Source of the DNA: Blasia pusilla
Taxonomy: Eukaryota; Marchantiophyta; Marchantiopsida; Blasiales
Length of the DNA: 64,000 nucleotides
Assembly (NCBI GenBank): GCA_050084515.1
Contig: CM114273.1
Location: 21,080,001 to 21,144,000 of the forward strand
Direction of reading: 5' to 3'
Shown: one piece after another, positions 44,880 to 56,995 of the stretch
Numbering within the stretch: the first letter of the stretch is position 1
How the letters are laid out: every line of letters begins with the position of its first letter
Notes under the pieces: generated by a model
What the model was told of the DNA's origin: nothing
The model's database searches: none
What the model saw: only the letters and a program-made list of their open reading frames with translations
Position numbers and translations under genes: made by a program

Positions 44880-47800
44880 CCTAGAATATGCTGCGTTGAT
44901 ATGTAAAAACTCCCGTTACGGTTTTGTCCTCTGGATTTCGCTAAACGAGGCGCTCTAAGACCGTTGGATCCCGGGAGAAGTCCCTCCGCCTTCTATCCTC
45001 ATTGCTAGGGCTTCCTGGCGGATTCCGATACTGCCGTTGAGCCCGTGAGCCCCTCGTCGCGGGCTTTTGTTGCGCGCACTGGCGATGCAGTCGGTTATGA
45101 CGACGATTTCCACTACTAACTTCTAACCGCTCTACGAAACGTGTACCCTTCGGTCTTTACTTCTTTTCTTGCTTGGTTCTTACAGAGTGGACTTTGGAAG
45201 GAGGTTAAGAATGAATAGAAAATAAATACAAATTATCGCGGCATGCCATGCACTTGTTAAAAAGAAAAACTCTCCATCCAATTTTCCTCGATGTACTTTC
45301 CCCTGATTCTTATATGTAAGCTTGCTCCTTTCTTTAAACGTCCATGTCATGCCTTGTCGAATCCAAGTTATCCCAACTCTTGATTTTCGGAGAAATCGAA
45401 TCCACAACCCCTCCCTTAATTTTTTTCATTGTCCATACAACACAATAGTAAGTTTTTGCTGTGAGATGATTTGGAATGAAAAGACTCCCACTAATTTCAT
45501 ACTATCATCCTCCCATATGGAGGATGATAGTATGAAATTAGTGGACACATGTTGAATATAGTTTAATAAAAAAAGGATTACAACAAAATTTATAATACAT
45601 CTAACTTGGCTCAAAACAAATTTTCATATATTTTATTTTATTTATTGTGGGAAAAAATAATCTATCCCTTTTCCTATCCCCATCCTTCAATAAGCAAAAG
45701 AAAACCAGTTATTTTGATTAATTTTTTTTCCCAAAAGAGTGATGACAATTTTCTCCAAATCTAAATTTAAAATTAAAAATAATATAGAAACAATATGTAT
45801 TCCATTATTTTGAAGAATAATTCTTGTCCTACTAGTTTCATATTGTCCTTTTAATTTTTTCCCAAAAAGAAAATTAATTTTGCCTCAAAAATAAACTTTC
45901 AATTAATTTTTATCATAATTTGTTGGCATGAACCTTGAAAAAAAAATTCCAAATGAAAAATGATAAGAAAAATTAACGAGATTCAATAATATTTCATAAG
46001 AAAGATGCTTGAATTTGAATTAATTATATTTCTTTATTTTTTAAGTAAATAAATAATAACCTAATTATTTAAACCTTACCCATTCTTGTTTTTTGCTTAA
46101 TATAGGCTACAATTAAAAGAAAAAGGTCGTGAATTGGCTTCATGGACAAACATGATACGTGTCTTTCATTCATTTGTCTTCAAAATGAGCTAACGCGCTT
46201 AATAGTATGATAAAGTTGTATGGACAATGACATTCAAATATAGGAACCGTACACACACATTCATATACCAAAAAGGGTTCAACAAGTCATGCCCTCGTTA
46301 TTCATCTACACCCAAACACACTTAAAATATCACGATTTGGATTAAGAGCCCTTGCGGCTCCCAAGTTTGAGTCTCAATCACCACTCAAGCTCAAGAGATG
46401 TAAACAATATAAGTATTTACTTGATCCCTCATTTCCGAACATCATTAAGTCATTGAAGACTTGAAACTAGCCTCGTCGAGAGTCTAGCGCACCTAGTGGT
46501 TCCAACCGCCTATGAGTCCCATATGAGTCTCTCATTGAAACTCAATATATGAACCAAATTAGCTCATATATTGAGCATGTCAAAGTCCAAGGTTAGCATC
46601 CAAACTCCACTACCTCAACTTGGCTTGGTGTCAAAACCCAGTGAGACCTTCACAATATATCAACTGTCCTTGGTTCAAGCTCCCATGGTCCCCAAAATGG
46701 GATTCAAATTCCAAATTCCCTTGGAGATCCTCCCCCTTACATATAGTTCTAAAGACATTGAGCCCTTCCTTCTCCAAACAAATCTTTATAGGCTGATTCC
46801 TACAACCTTCAACCCAAACTATCATTTTGATAGTTTTGGGCATGTTTCTCGACTTTTTCTTATGTGTTCTTGTGGATCTCTGGTGTGTTGGAACCATAAT
46901 CGCATCATCTTATTCATCCGAACTGCACTTTTTATACAATTGCTATGACCTCGAATGGGAAAAGCCACCAAACACTTAGTTAAAATTCAAACTAGTTTGC
47001 ACCCTCCTCCTTGGATCTAACTCTTGTAGGAAGTGAGCTCTTCTATAGGTCCACCTTGCATTCGGTCATGCTCTTTCAAATTGCAAAAGTCATGATTCCT
47101 CGCCCTTGTTAAGATTTGAATTTTGCTTGTACAATTCAAATTTTGCTAGTCAAACTCTAAAGGGTTTTCATCCTAGTGTGAGCTCACTAAAATTATGATA
47201 TTCTGCAATGGCACGCATTTAGTTATAAGGAACATTGTAAGCATACTCCTCCATCAAAAAGGGTTCCAATAAAACTACATATAGATCTCACACACACTCT
47301 CATGTCAAACCAACTTACTTTCATGGTGAAAGGTTAGGTTACCTACAAGGCAAGGAGGATCATATCTCTGCCTAATTGAAGGAGGCTCAATAAAAACATT
47401 ATGACTTCTCCAAGCCTCTCCATCTCTCCCAAAATATTTTCTTGGTAATATACGTACACACATTACCTATCGAAGCCTAATCCATAACACAAAGATCTAG
47501 GATTTTTTTCCCAATAAATTCAATCTTGTCTCCTGCCCTCACTAAGTAGACCACATAAATACTTTCTCCTCTTGTAAGAAATATAGCAAAAATGTTTGGA
47601 TCTATCTACAATTCTATGAATCATGCATAGTTTTTCATTAACTTTAAAACTTATAATGTTGTGTACCAAATGTCTTGAATATTTGTCTTATGTGTCGTGA
47701 AATCTCGTGTTCATTCTGTTACATTCTCTTTACCGATTTGCACTTAGACACACTCAATAAACTTGCTTGTCTTAGTTTTTGGTCTCAACTAGGTTACTTT

Positions 47801-48730
47801 TCAAGCTCAATAATCTTAAGGGTCAAGGCATTAACATAATCCCTCACTCTTCAACATAAGCAAAAGTTGGATTTGGATTAAATGGGGACTAAAGATTTAA
47901 AAGGGGACTTGAAAATTAGTGGATATTCACTACTTCCCGTTGATTCACTAAGATTGTGCCAATTGCTCCGCGCGCTTACGATGCAATCTACCTTTGGGTG
48001 CCCAATTTCTCCTATAGACTATCACATAAAAAAGTTTCCCTCTCATAAGTACATCGAAAGAAAACTTGTAGAAAATGACCAAATTCCCAAAACTAATTGT
48101 GAAAAAAATAGCAGTCTAGATATTTTTGTAAAGTTTATACATGCCTTGGTAAGTATTGTAAACCTGCTTACTTCAACAAGAAGTGATCAAGATCTATGAT
48201 CACTCTTAGTCCCAATCGTTTTCATGGTTACTTTCTTGTCCTACTTCTTCTACTTTTGACCACTTTCTAAAAAGATTCACTAGTTTTACATTGAACACAA
48301 GTCGAGATGTGATCGAAAATGAATATAGGATATTATCTCGATAAGATTGTGCCTAGAGAAGATATACATATTATTGGAATCATCAAAATTTACGATCCCT
48401 ATCTAATTTCAAATAAGTTATGAAAATCATAGAACTCTATGATCTTGATAAGTTTATTACATGAAGTGGTCGAGATTATTCAACCACATAGTCTTGATCG
48501 TTCGATATCAACTCAACAAAATATTCACTTAGGTATAAAATTCATCATCTCGATTAATCACCCTCTGAAACTTTAAGATTGGAATACTCATTAAGATTGC
48601 GATCACTTGTAAACTAAAGGTTCTAGACACATGTGAAAATTGGGTCCATCTCACATTTTTTATCATTTTTGAGAAGAGATCGGGATCATAACATGAATAT
48701 TATTTATAATTCACCAATTTGGTGAGTGAT
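44880..48730. other. AT-rich intergenic DNA upstream of the RBM39-like gene
   Basis: No coding frame with a recognisable domain. 45560-46090 is strongly A/T-rich. Short ORFs at 46571-46948 and 47882-48199 have ordinary composition but no motif I recognise. The gene's promoter should lie in the first few hundred bases. Confidence 0.5.
45488..45544. repeat. perfect 26-bp inverted repeat with 5-nt loop
   Basis: CCACTAATTTCATACTATCA (first 20 bases of the left arm, 45488-45513), loop CATAT (45514-45518), exact complement at 45519-45544. No flanking direct repeat is visible. It could be a tiny fold-back element, a small-RNA hairpin or a template-switch product. Confidence 0.95.
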
Positions 48731-49437
48731 CGAGGTTGTCACGACTGTTAGGATAGATCGGTGGGATCTAGCAGAGCGGCGGAGTTATGGTCCCTTGCCT
48801 TGTGAGTGTAACCCAAGCCTTTCATTAGGAGAGTGGGTTTTTTTTTACATGAGAGAGAGTGCACACCTTTGAGAGCTATGGTGTGAGATGGTGTAGAGAG
48901 AGATTGGATCTTACTTTACGAAGAGATAATGAGAGAGTGAGAGAGCTTCATGGGGGAGCTCGCTGGTCACTCGCTATTTTTGCAGGTTAGGGACAGTGTT
49001 CCCCGTTCAGTGGCTCATGGGAGTGCTCAAGGGAGCAAGGGATGCTTTGATTGTTTTTTTGCATTTGCCGATTTTTCGTGTGGAAGAGTGGCGCGTGGAA
49101 GCGCTGCCCAAATTTTGATAGGGATTGAGTATGGGGGCAGGTTGCCCCATGCTGGTACTCTCGGAAGCACCATGCATATTTTTGATTTGTGTTCTTACAT
49201 GTTTTACATTTTCATTGGGAGAAATCAGCGCGGAAGCGCTGCTGAATTATGTGTAGGAGAAAGAGACATTTGGCTTTATGACAGTCCCTGTTAGTTTTTA
49301 CTGGAATTTAGATTCTAAATATTTTTGACGTGCTTGTAGATCGTGAATTTTTTCATGTTGTGCAATAAATGATGCGCAATTTGGAGTTGCGAGCAAAAAG
49401 TTATGGTCAATCTTGCAAAATTTCCATTACTAGGAAA
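48731..49437 (+). other. unclassified segment with a small open frame (48950-49294)
   Basis: The 114-residue frame contains two GSAAxL-type repeats (RGSAAQIL, RGSAAELC) but matches no family I know. TGTCACGACTGTTAGG at 48737 resembles an LTR start, without a partner. Low support for a gene. Confidence 0.25.
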
Positions 49438-49438
49438 T

Positions 49439-49530
49439 TTTTAGGGTTAAATTGTTCAAACCCTAAACCAGCCACCTCGCCGGCGGCGGCCGTCGCCGTC
49501 ATAGTCACCATCAATGATCTTCCGTCAACG
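49439..49530. repeat. left flank copy of a duplicated segment
   Basis: TTTTTAGGGTTAAATTGTTC, AACCCTAAACCAGCC and CCGTCGCCGTCATAGTCACC occur here and again at 50358-50420, on either side of a gypsy deletion derivative. The right copy lacks the ACCTCGCCGGCGGCGG piece. The short TTTAGGGTT/AACCCTAAA pair is also an inverted repeat. Confidence 0.85.
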
Positions 49531-49544
49531 ATCAATCGTCATCG

Positions 49545-50345
49545 CATCGGCGTTCCCCTCCAATAAATCTCCAGGCCAACATGATGTGCCACAATAAGTA
49601 GCAACTGTTGTGGTCAACCCTTGGAGTGAACCATCAAGTCTGCTTGCAAACTACACGGATAGTTGACTGGCTCGTCACTCACTACCAACCGAGTCGGCAG
49701 GAGGTTGTCTCCTCCCAAAAGCCAATTGTGAATCCTAGAGGATACAATACATTAGCCCCTACCAAAACATCAAAAGACTCCGCCGATGTCACAATCGCTT
49801 AATGTTCCCGTATAGGGAACATCGATGGGGTCCGGAGAGCCTCTAACAATGTAGAAGACTGGGGAAGTCTAGCATGCATGCCTGCCTCTGCCTCCCATAC
49901 CTCTTAGATCTCCCACCATATCCTGGGCATGAGCAGATCCAAAAGTCAACGTGCCCCTATACCTGATGTAGATGCTTGTTGGGCCGTCATAGCCTGAAGG
50001 CATTGCTCCAACTGATCAATCCTCGTCAAAGTTGCCTTTGATGCAAGTGTTGCACTTGCTCTGGCACGTGGTGGGGTCGTGCCTCTACCACATACTCGAC
50101 CTCCTACACCTCGTCCTTTGCTACCTCCAGGTCCTTGACCTTCCTCTAGGCGCACATCAGGGTGGAGCTCAAAACATCTCTCACATGTGTGCCCATATCT
50201 TTGGCAATGATCATAATGAGGTAAGGGTGGCCTCATAAACATTTGATGAGGCTGCCTCATAAACATTTGATGGTGTTTCCTGCACTCCACTTTGTTGTCT
50301 ACAATCTCGCTGACGATGTGATCCTCCACACGTCCAATAACAAAT
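49545..50345 (-). mobile_element. internal-deletion derivative of the gypsy family
   Basis: Three blocks of minus-oriented element sequence are joined. 49545-49800 matches 21510-21770 (end of protease). 49803-49895 matches the gag-protease linker at 22430-22520. 49915-50345 matches 31887-32345 (nucleocapsid and zinc knuckles: CYWTCGGSHRQRDC, HCQRYGHTCERCF). All blocks keep minus-strand element order (gag at the high-coordinate end), so most of gag and all of the methyltransferase, RT and integrase are missing. Confidence 0.8.
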
Positions 50346-50433
50346 ACTTGATACTTGATTTTTAGGGTTAAATTGTTCAAACCCTAAACCAGCCGTCGCC
50401 GTCATAGTCACCATCAACGGTCTGCCATCAACG

Positions 50434-50535
50434 GTCAACCCTCATCGTTGACGGTCAACCCTCATCGTTGACGGTCAACCCTCATCGTCGACGGTCAACC
50501 ATCACCGTCAACGGTCCACCATCCATTGTCGAGCG
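50434..50535. repeat. ~20-bp minisatellite GACGGTCAACCCTCATCGTT
   Basis: Four to five head-to-tail units of GACGGTCAACCCTCATCGTT with increasing variation toward 50535, just after the right flank duplicate. Confidence 0.85.
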
Positions 50536-50559
50536 TCGCCGTCGCCTAGCGTTGCTCAG

Positions 50560-51540
50560 AGCCGCATTAGGCCGTTGTCCATCCTTTGGTTGCCATTGCC
50601 GCCATTACGCAGTGGAGGGTCTTCCACGACCACCATTGATTCTTTGACTTGCGCCGCCACCACGTACTTTGATTTGGCCGCCACCGCCATCGCAGTTTCA
50701 TCATCAACCAGTGATGGCAGGTGATCTCAGGTTATGGTGTTTGAGTTTTCATTTCATGTTGCTATGTTGAGATTGGTAGTCGCTCGACGATGATCGAGTA
50801 CCGTGCCGTGACGCTCGTAGCCGCAACGCACCGCCGATTGTCTCGTCGTGCCGCATGTGGCCGCACCACGCCGTTTTGATCATAGAGCCCCTCATTCATT
50901 AAGGTGCACAGCATGTGAATTTCTAATTGAAGAGGGTATGCCGCCGCGTGCCGTGCCGCACCAGACTGCTGGACCTGCACCGCACATCGAGCAAGTTTGA
51001 GCAGCATCAGTACGAGAGGAGTACAACTTGCTGATTGGGGGAGTTGTCTTCACAACCGAGTTGGGGTCGAGATTTGCAGTTGTCGAGGAGCGATATCGAC
51101 ATTATTGTCATGTTACCCATTTTGGTCTCTTACCCTGCACGTGTGAGGGATTTTCGGATATTGGGAAGTTATTTGGGATATTGGGTTTCGTGTTGATGCT
51201 AGTAGCATCGATGGTGTATGGGTTTAGGGGACATAGACCTGTGTGGGATGTCCAAATTTGAGGATGGTTTGTCGATGAGATGATAGATAATTTGATTTGC
51301 CGCACCACGATGCTTGTTGCCGCACAACACAGGTCTCAGTGAGAGAGTGTAGATTGAGTGCCGCATGTTTAGTTTGAGTGATTGAGGGATTACTCATGAG
51401 ATTGAGAGTGATCGTGTGAGAGGGGCAAGAGGGCCATCACGGCATCCTTTCAGGGTTTTGAGAGGCAAGGTAATGACGTGAGATTAGCTCTGGAGGGTTT
51501 ACCCGGAGTGGTGCAAGGTTTCAAGGATCTCCACGTGAAA
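50560..51540 (+). other. leader-like DNA before copy 3 gag
   Basis: CCGC- and GTGC-rich sequence with no supported coding frame. No LTR could be matched to a partner, so the 5' end of copy 3 is unplaced. Confidence 0.4.
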
Positions 51541-51559
51541 GACCACCTCGTTCTCCTTA

Positions 51560-52450
51560 TGTGTCATCTTCAAACGAGAGTGAGCATGTAGAGAAGTGTG
51601 TTAGTGATCCACCGTACACATTGAGTGGTCCTACCATTTGGGCGTACGAGATGGACGACCGGGATAGAGGATCGCGTAGATTTTTGGGTGCTCTAGGCAC
51701 TATAGAGCTACACGACTTCATTGCGGAGTTTAGGAGTTGGTGTGACTCACAGCGGGCTAGGAACTCTATAGAGTTCAACCCGTTTACAGAATGGAATGGT
51801 ATGTTCTAGCATTTAGAGGGGGCGCCCATGGACGATTACCATGAGTTCTCCCACACATATGCTCAAGAGATTGAGGTATGGTGACTCTACTATGATCCAC
51901 ACTATGTGTCATGGACGAAGCCATTCCCAGATGAGGAGGAGGAGTCAGCAGAGGCTACTTCCTCTTCCTCTAGTGATATTTTAGGAGGGGTCACTCGCAT
52001 TGGAGCAGTTGCATCCTCTAGTCGGGTTCGTCCAAGGTTCAATCCCATGGTTGAGTTCTTTGTTGAGTTGAGGGCGAGCTACTAGGGGATACAGACGGAG
52101 AAGTTGCGGAGCATCCACAACTTCTAGAGGTGCCCAAGTGAGAGTTTGCAAGAGGCTTACATTCACTTGTGCCGGTTTCTTAACGTCACTTAGGGGATGA
52201 CGGAGGCTCAGGCTATCCAGTCATGGTACGCAATGTTGGACCGGACCTTGCGGACACGCATGCGTGAGGGGATGCTTCTTATGAGCACCTCCCCTACTTT
52301 GAGAGATGCTTTTAGGACCGCCGAGAACATTCAGCGGAACATGGCAGAGGAGAGGGTAGCCACCATGGGTTCTCGACGAGAGCAATCACGATTGTCTGCA
52401 CCACCTGTGCGGCAACGTGGACTCCAAGATAGGTTGATTGTGGCACCATG
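51560..52450 (+). pseudogene. copy 3 gag
   Basis: LGALGTIELHDFIAEFRSWC, FNPFTEWNGMF, HLEGAPMDDYHEF, RPRFNPMVEFFVELRASY, SESLQEAYIHLCRFLNVT and MTEAQAIQSWYAMLDRTLRT, then SPTLRDAFRTAENIQRNMAE, cover the gag core. Stops replace residues at about 51808, 51882, 52083, 52125 and 52192. Confidence 0.75.
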
Positions 52451-52524
52451 AGCTCAGGGAGGATACCGGGAGGTCGTGCCACATAGACCTGCGTCTCCAT
52501 ATGCGGCTCAACAGCAGCCGCCTA

Positions 52525-52860
52525 CTATTACTTGTTGGTCATGTGGTGGAGTCCATCATCAGCGCGATTGCCGTCGTCAGGGTCATGGACGTGTGCCTCC
52601 ACATGGAGGAGGAGATAGTGCAGCACCATGAGGTTATCAGGGGACTGTTGTCAGAGGTATGGTCATACATGCGCCAAGTGTTTCAGTTTACATCATGAGT
52701 TACGTCCGGACCGAGGGCCAGAGAGGGCACTAGAGCGAGTAGCCGGTCCGGGTGGGCCTAGAGATCGTGCACTAGGTGGTCCCGTTGGGGGACGAGGAGC
52801 TGGAGTTGCCCGATAGGGTGGTGGAGCTGCCCGTGGAGGAGGTAGAGTACCACCACCTAT
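52525..52860 (+). pseudogene. copy 3 zinc knuckles and Arg/Gly-rich region
   Basis: TITCWSCGGVHHQRDCRRQG (first CCHC knuckle, about 52527) and, in a second frame, RYGHTCAKCFSLHHELRPD (second knuckle, about 52655-52700), then a Gly/Arg/Pro-rich tract and the coiled-coil-like IQQLLEQIAAMAFRL (about 52905-52950). Confidence 0.7.
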
Positions 52861-53466
52861 ACGCGCCGAGGGAGACGTTGGACGAGAGGCTGGGATGGTT
52901 GCTCAGATACAACAGCTACTAGAGCAGATTGCCGCTATGGCATTCAGGTTAGGGTCGGCCACCGTTGGTTGACTGTGGCACGCCCCCAACAACGTGCTCG
53001 GATTTATGACATCGGCATCATATGGAGAAGCTAGAGATATGGAGGATCGTGGTTGGATATGCGGGGTTGCCTAGATGGAGGCCGCCGCAATTGTGATGTG
53101 TGGAGCTGCCACAGAGTTGGATCCACAACGAGGGAAAGCCAGAAAATAGACTATGCTTCCTAAGTCTTTCACATTGTCCGAAGCGATGAGGGCCCTATCG
53201 ATGGATCCTCATCAAAGTTCTTGGAGAGTGGATGATGTTGTTGGTGTGCAGGCACGGAAGGCGATGGGAGAAGCTAGTGCGACGACTCCTATTGTTGATG
53301 CTCAAGAGGGGCATGTGTCGAGCACGTTGTTGGGGGCGCCCCGTTGTGTACTGCACTCCTTTATTTTATGCTTCCGATGTTATGATGTTGGGGGGGTACG
53401 CCTGCCGAGGCTTTTCGGTTGGTTGATTGACTATGTGAGCGTGGAGTTGGAGTTCTTGCATCAAGT

Positions 53467-54060
53467 TTGGAGGTGATTGCAGAGGAGGTGATGGACCTGC
53501 CCTTGGAGCGGATGCTCGGGCCGTCCACGTCAGATTCATGGCAGGCTGCGGTTGCTAGGAAGGCGGAGATGCCCGCTAGACCCGCGATAGAGCGTGCCAT
53601 GGCTTCTCTTGGTGTTGTGTTTCTCGATAATCGAGGAGAGGTCTTCCAGTTGGCGAGTCCCGGAGGTAGACCTTTTAGTCCGCAGGGCGTCTTGTTGGAT
53701 TCAGGAGCGCAACCCTGATGTTGGGGAAAGCGTCATTCAGAGGATTGGGCTTGATGAGAGCCGATATGGAGCGTCGTCCATTTTGGATACAGACATCCTT
53801 GGGTGGAGCGAGTACCACACAGTATATCACCCGACAGGAGGTCGTGGTGAGGATTTGCCCGGGACATCCTACAGATGAGTCCGTGGTGCGAGCCAAGGCG
53901 ATAGTGACTGATGTAGAGTCCTACGACATCTTGGTTGGTGGAGTAGTGTTATACTCGATGGGGATTTCCTTGGATTATTGGGAGGAGTTAGCATCCTACA
54001 GACCAAGATGGTAGTTAGGTGATGGGCGCCTTAGCTCATTACCCATTCAATTCACAAGTG
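53467..54060 (+). pseudogene. copy 3 aspartic protease
   Basis: Linker SWQAAVARKAEMPARPAIER, then GVLLDSGAQP with the catalytic DSG at 53698-53706. After a frameshift near 53715 come MLGKASFRGLGLMRADMERR, TSLGGASTTQYITRQEVVVR and ESYDILVGGVVLYSMGISLD. Only this copy keeps the DSG. The downstream frame continues without further shift into the methyltransferase. Confidence 0.75.
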
Positions 54061-54269
54061 CAGTGATCGAGCAACGGCTTGGAGAGGTGACCACCTTAGC
54101 ACCATTTAGCAGTGCCATCACTTGGCCTAGTGATTTGATTGAGGGACATTTCCATGTAGAGGATACTCTCGTTTATGACATTTCTATGGAGAGGAGTGTT
54201 ATGGTAGCCGCATCATTCCGTGGAGGAGAGGTGCCGTTATGGGGCTCCACTGAGGAGCTTCGACGATTG

Positions 54270-55200
54270 GCAGATGAGCACGTGCCGACCACGTGGAGTG
54301 AGGCGTTTGTGGCACTGTTACGCCTATGTTTTCCCGACTTATTGTCTACGTCCGCGGTACAGGGGTACCAGAGTTCCCTACCGAGGGATATTTCATTGTT
54401 GGAGGCGCATGACTTAGAATGGGTAAGAACCATTAATTTGGTCATTGCTGGTTGGCCATGTAAGGGCCAATCGAGTGCTGGACGAGGAAGCGGGTTGGTT
54501 GACACTCAATCCAGGTTGTTTTGGAAGATGTTGAGGGTCTTACGGCAATTGCAGGAGCACCAGTCTCATTCTCCAGCCTACATTCTGGAGAATGTGCCGA
54601 TCTTAGGAGACTCCAGGTCACGAGTGGTGACGAGTGCTCATCAGGTGCATGCGTGGATCGGCCCAACACTGTTCTTGGATGTGGCGAGGGTAGGTTCTAG
54701 AGCCCATCGCCCGCGTCTATGGTGGACCAACTTGGTGCCCCATGCGGTGTTATAGAGGGCGTATGCGAGAGTGGAGGGCCCCTCCCATTTGTGAGTGGAT
54801 TCCATTCTGGATCTAGGTCTTCAATCACAGGCAGTGAGGCACGATGATCAACCACCGTTGATTCTGGTCAACAGGTTATGCAGGTCGCGGGCAGCCTTGC
54901 CCACATTTGTGAGCTTTCCCGCTTCCTATGCATACAAGGAGGCCGGTCGTGGCTTGGTTTGGGATCATCAGGTTCAGTGGTTGGTGGAGCCCAACGTCGA
55001 TGAGAGAGAGTGAGTAATGGGATTTCCCATAGGAATGACGGCAGTACCGTCAGTGTCAGAGACATCACGACGCCATGTCGTAGGTCAGGCGATGGACTTG
55101 AACTGCTTGACATAGATCCTCATCTTGGGAGTGGTTGAGCAGCGCCGTATGAGATCGCGACAGATCACAACGGTTGCGTTGGTGAGCCCCATGCCTACCG
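54270..55200 (+). pseudogene. copy 3 cytosine methyltransferase domain, SAM-binding N-terminus deleted
   Basis: Motif IV VIAGWPCKGQSSAGRGSGL (about 54441-54500, Cys present), YILENVPILGDSRSRVVTSA (motif VI), ARVGSRAHRPRLWWTNLVP (motif VIII, about 54685-54740) and the IX/X block LVEPNVDERE..MGFPIGMTAVP..VGQAMDLNCLT (about 54980-55110). The frame passes directly from the post-protease linker (EELRRLADEHVPTTWSEAFV) to the segment just before motif IV. The FGGISTG motif I and motif II of copies 1 and 2 are therefore missing by an in-frame deletion. It cannot bind AdoMet as encoded. Confidence 0.8.
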
Positions 55201-55490
55201 AGACGTTGGAGGCAGTGGTTGGGGGCAAGACCCGAGGAGATCTACACACCAGGGGAGATCGGGAGAGACACCCTTGGACTTCTTGGGAAGTTTTGCAGGT
55301 ACGCCAGGAGATGATAGCCACAACATCAAGCGTGGTTCCGGGCACTGCACATTGAGGAGATCAGAGTTTGCAGTTGGCTGCAAGAGAACGGCCGAGTGTT
55401 GTTGTTCGAGACGGGGTTGCACCATAACAACCAGTGATACCCGCGCCAGAGAGTCCTACCGTAGTCATGATGGAGACTTAGGAGCCATAT

Positions 55491-56450
55491 ATGGGCCCTA
55501 AGTTAACAGGAGGAGAGCAGCGCCGGATACATCAGTTCCTCAGGAGTTATAGGAGTTGCTTTGCGTTTAGCATGGAGAATTTGGGTACGCCGAAGGGATC
55601 GGGGATCCGCATTGAGTTGTCGAGTGATACACCGATCTTCCGACGACCCTACAGGTACAGTGATATGGAGAGGGCTCTGATTCATAGTAGGAGCCAGGAC
55701 TTGGTCGGAGCAAGACTAGTGGAGATGTTGCATGGGGAGTATGCATCTGCCACTGTGATGCCCACCAAGAAGGATGTGCATGGCAACTGGACGGATAGGC
55801 AGATGTGTGGGGATTACCGACCTATCAATCGGCAGACAAAGTCTGATAGGTATGCCATGCCCACCCCTGAGGAGATCTTTGATGTGATTGGTCACGCAAA
55901 GGTCTTCGGTTCATTGGACTTGCGAGCCGGACACCATCAACTGCCTATCGATTGGAGGACAAGCGTAAGACGGCATTTTGGGGCATGGATCCTCATGGGA
56001 AGGATTGTTTGTACTAGTGGCGGTTCTTACCATTTGAGTTAAAGAATGCCCCGGCTGAGTTTGAGAGGGTTCTTGGTTGGTCTGGATTTTGCTAGGTGTT
56101 ATATTGATGACATCGTAGTATTTAGCGCCACGGTTGAGGAGCATTAGCGACATCTAGAGGAGATGTTTCAACGATTGCAATTACATGGGCTGAAACTACA
56201 TCCAGGCAAGATCAAGTTCTTCTACGAGCAGATTGAATACTTTGATCATACGATATACCCAGGGGGCTTGGTGTTCAGCATACGAAGGTAGAGGTTATCT
56301 CACGCATTACACGCCCTACAAATGTGAGCCGTGTTCGCGCATTCATGAGATTGGCGAACTTCTATCGGCGGTTTTTCAAGGGATTCAGGTTGATTGCGAA
56401 GCCGCTAACCTTGCTGACCAAGGTGGATCCGGGTTGGCACTGGGGGGATG
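55491..56450 (+). pseudogene. copy 3 reverse transcriptase
   Basis: CFAFSMENLGTPKGSGIRIE, PYRYSDMERALIHSRSQDLV, ASATVMPTKKDVHGNWTDRQ, MCGDYRPINRQTKSDRYAMP and KVFGSLDLRAGHHQLPI in the 55491-56042 frame, then CYIDDIVVFSATVEEH (YIDD at about 56099) after a frame change, and LANFYRRFFKGFRLIAKPLT. The best preserved RT of the three copies. Confidence 0.85.
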
Positions 56451-56995
56451 AGCAGGAGCGAGCATTTTAGTTGCTCAAGGACAGGTTGACGTCCGCGCCC
56501 ATCTTGAGGAGACCGATCAGGGGGCATCCTTTCCAATTGCACACAGATTGGAGCATGTTAGGGCTTGGAGCGGTGCTCACCCACGATGATGATGAGGGTA
56601 GAGAGTTTGTGGTGGCTTACGCTAGCCGCTCAAACAACGCTATAGAGGCGAAGTACAACTCGTATGAGGGTGAGTGCTTGGCTCCAATTTGGTCTATCGC
56701 GCATTTGAGGTGTTACTTATTTGGCAACCCCTTTACCATCATCAGTGATCATCAACCAGTGAAGTGGTTGATGGAGTCCGACAAGCTTACAGGGAAGCTT
56801 GCAAGATGGGCTCTGTTGTTGCAGGACTATGATTTTCAGGTGGTACATAGACCTGGGATGCTCAACCAGGATGCAGATGGGTTGAGTTATAACCCATGCC
56901 CGAGTCAGCGAGATGCGATGGGAGCTCGATGGCATGGAGAGAGTGATGAGGAGTAAGTGCCAGGATGGCACGCGTCAGCCTATTTAGGCATGTTG
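56451..56995 (+). pseudogene. copy 3 RNase H
   Basis: The 56471-56956 frame holds FQLHTDWSMLGLGAVLTHDD, FVVAYASRSNNAIEAKYNSY, EGECLAPIWSIAHLRCYLFG, FTIISDHQPVKWLMESDKLT and NQDADGLSYNPCPSQRD. The catalytic acidic positions look present. The frame is uninterrupted for 161 codons. Confidence 0.85.

Noticed and set aside
46571-48199. two intergenic ORFs of 125 and 105 codons
   Set aside because: No motif, no splice or promoter context, and such lengths are expected by chance in several kb of DNA.
49439-49475. telomere repeat (CCCTAAA)
   Set aside because: Only a single TTTAGGG/CCCTAAA pair, not an array. It belongs to the duplicated flank of a deletion derivative.
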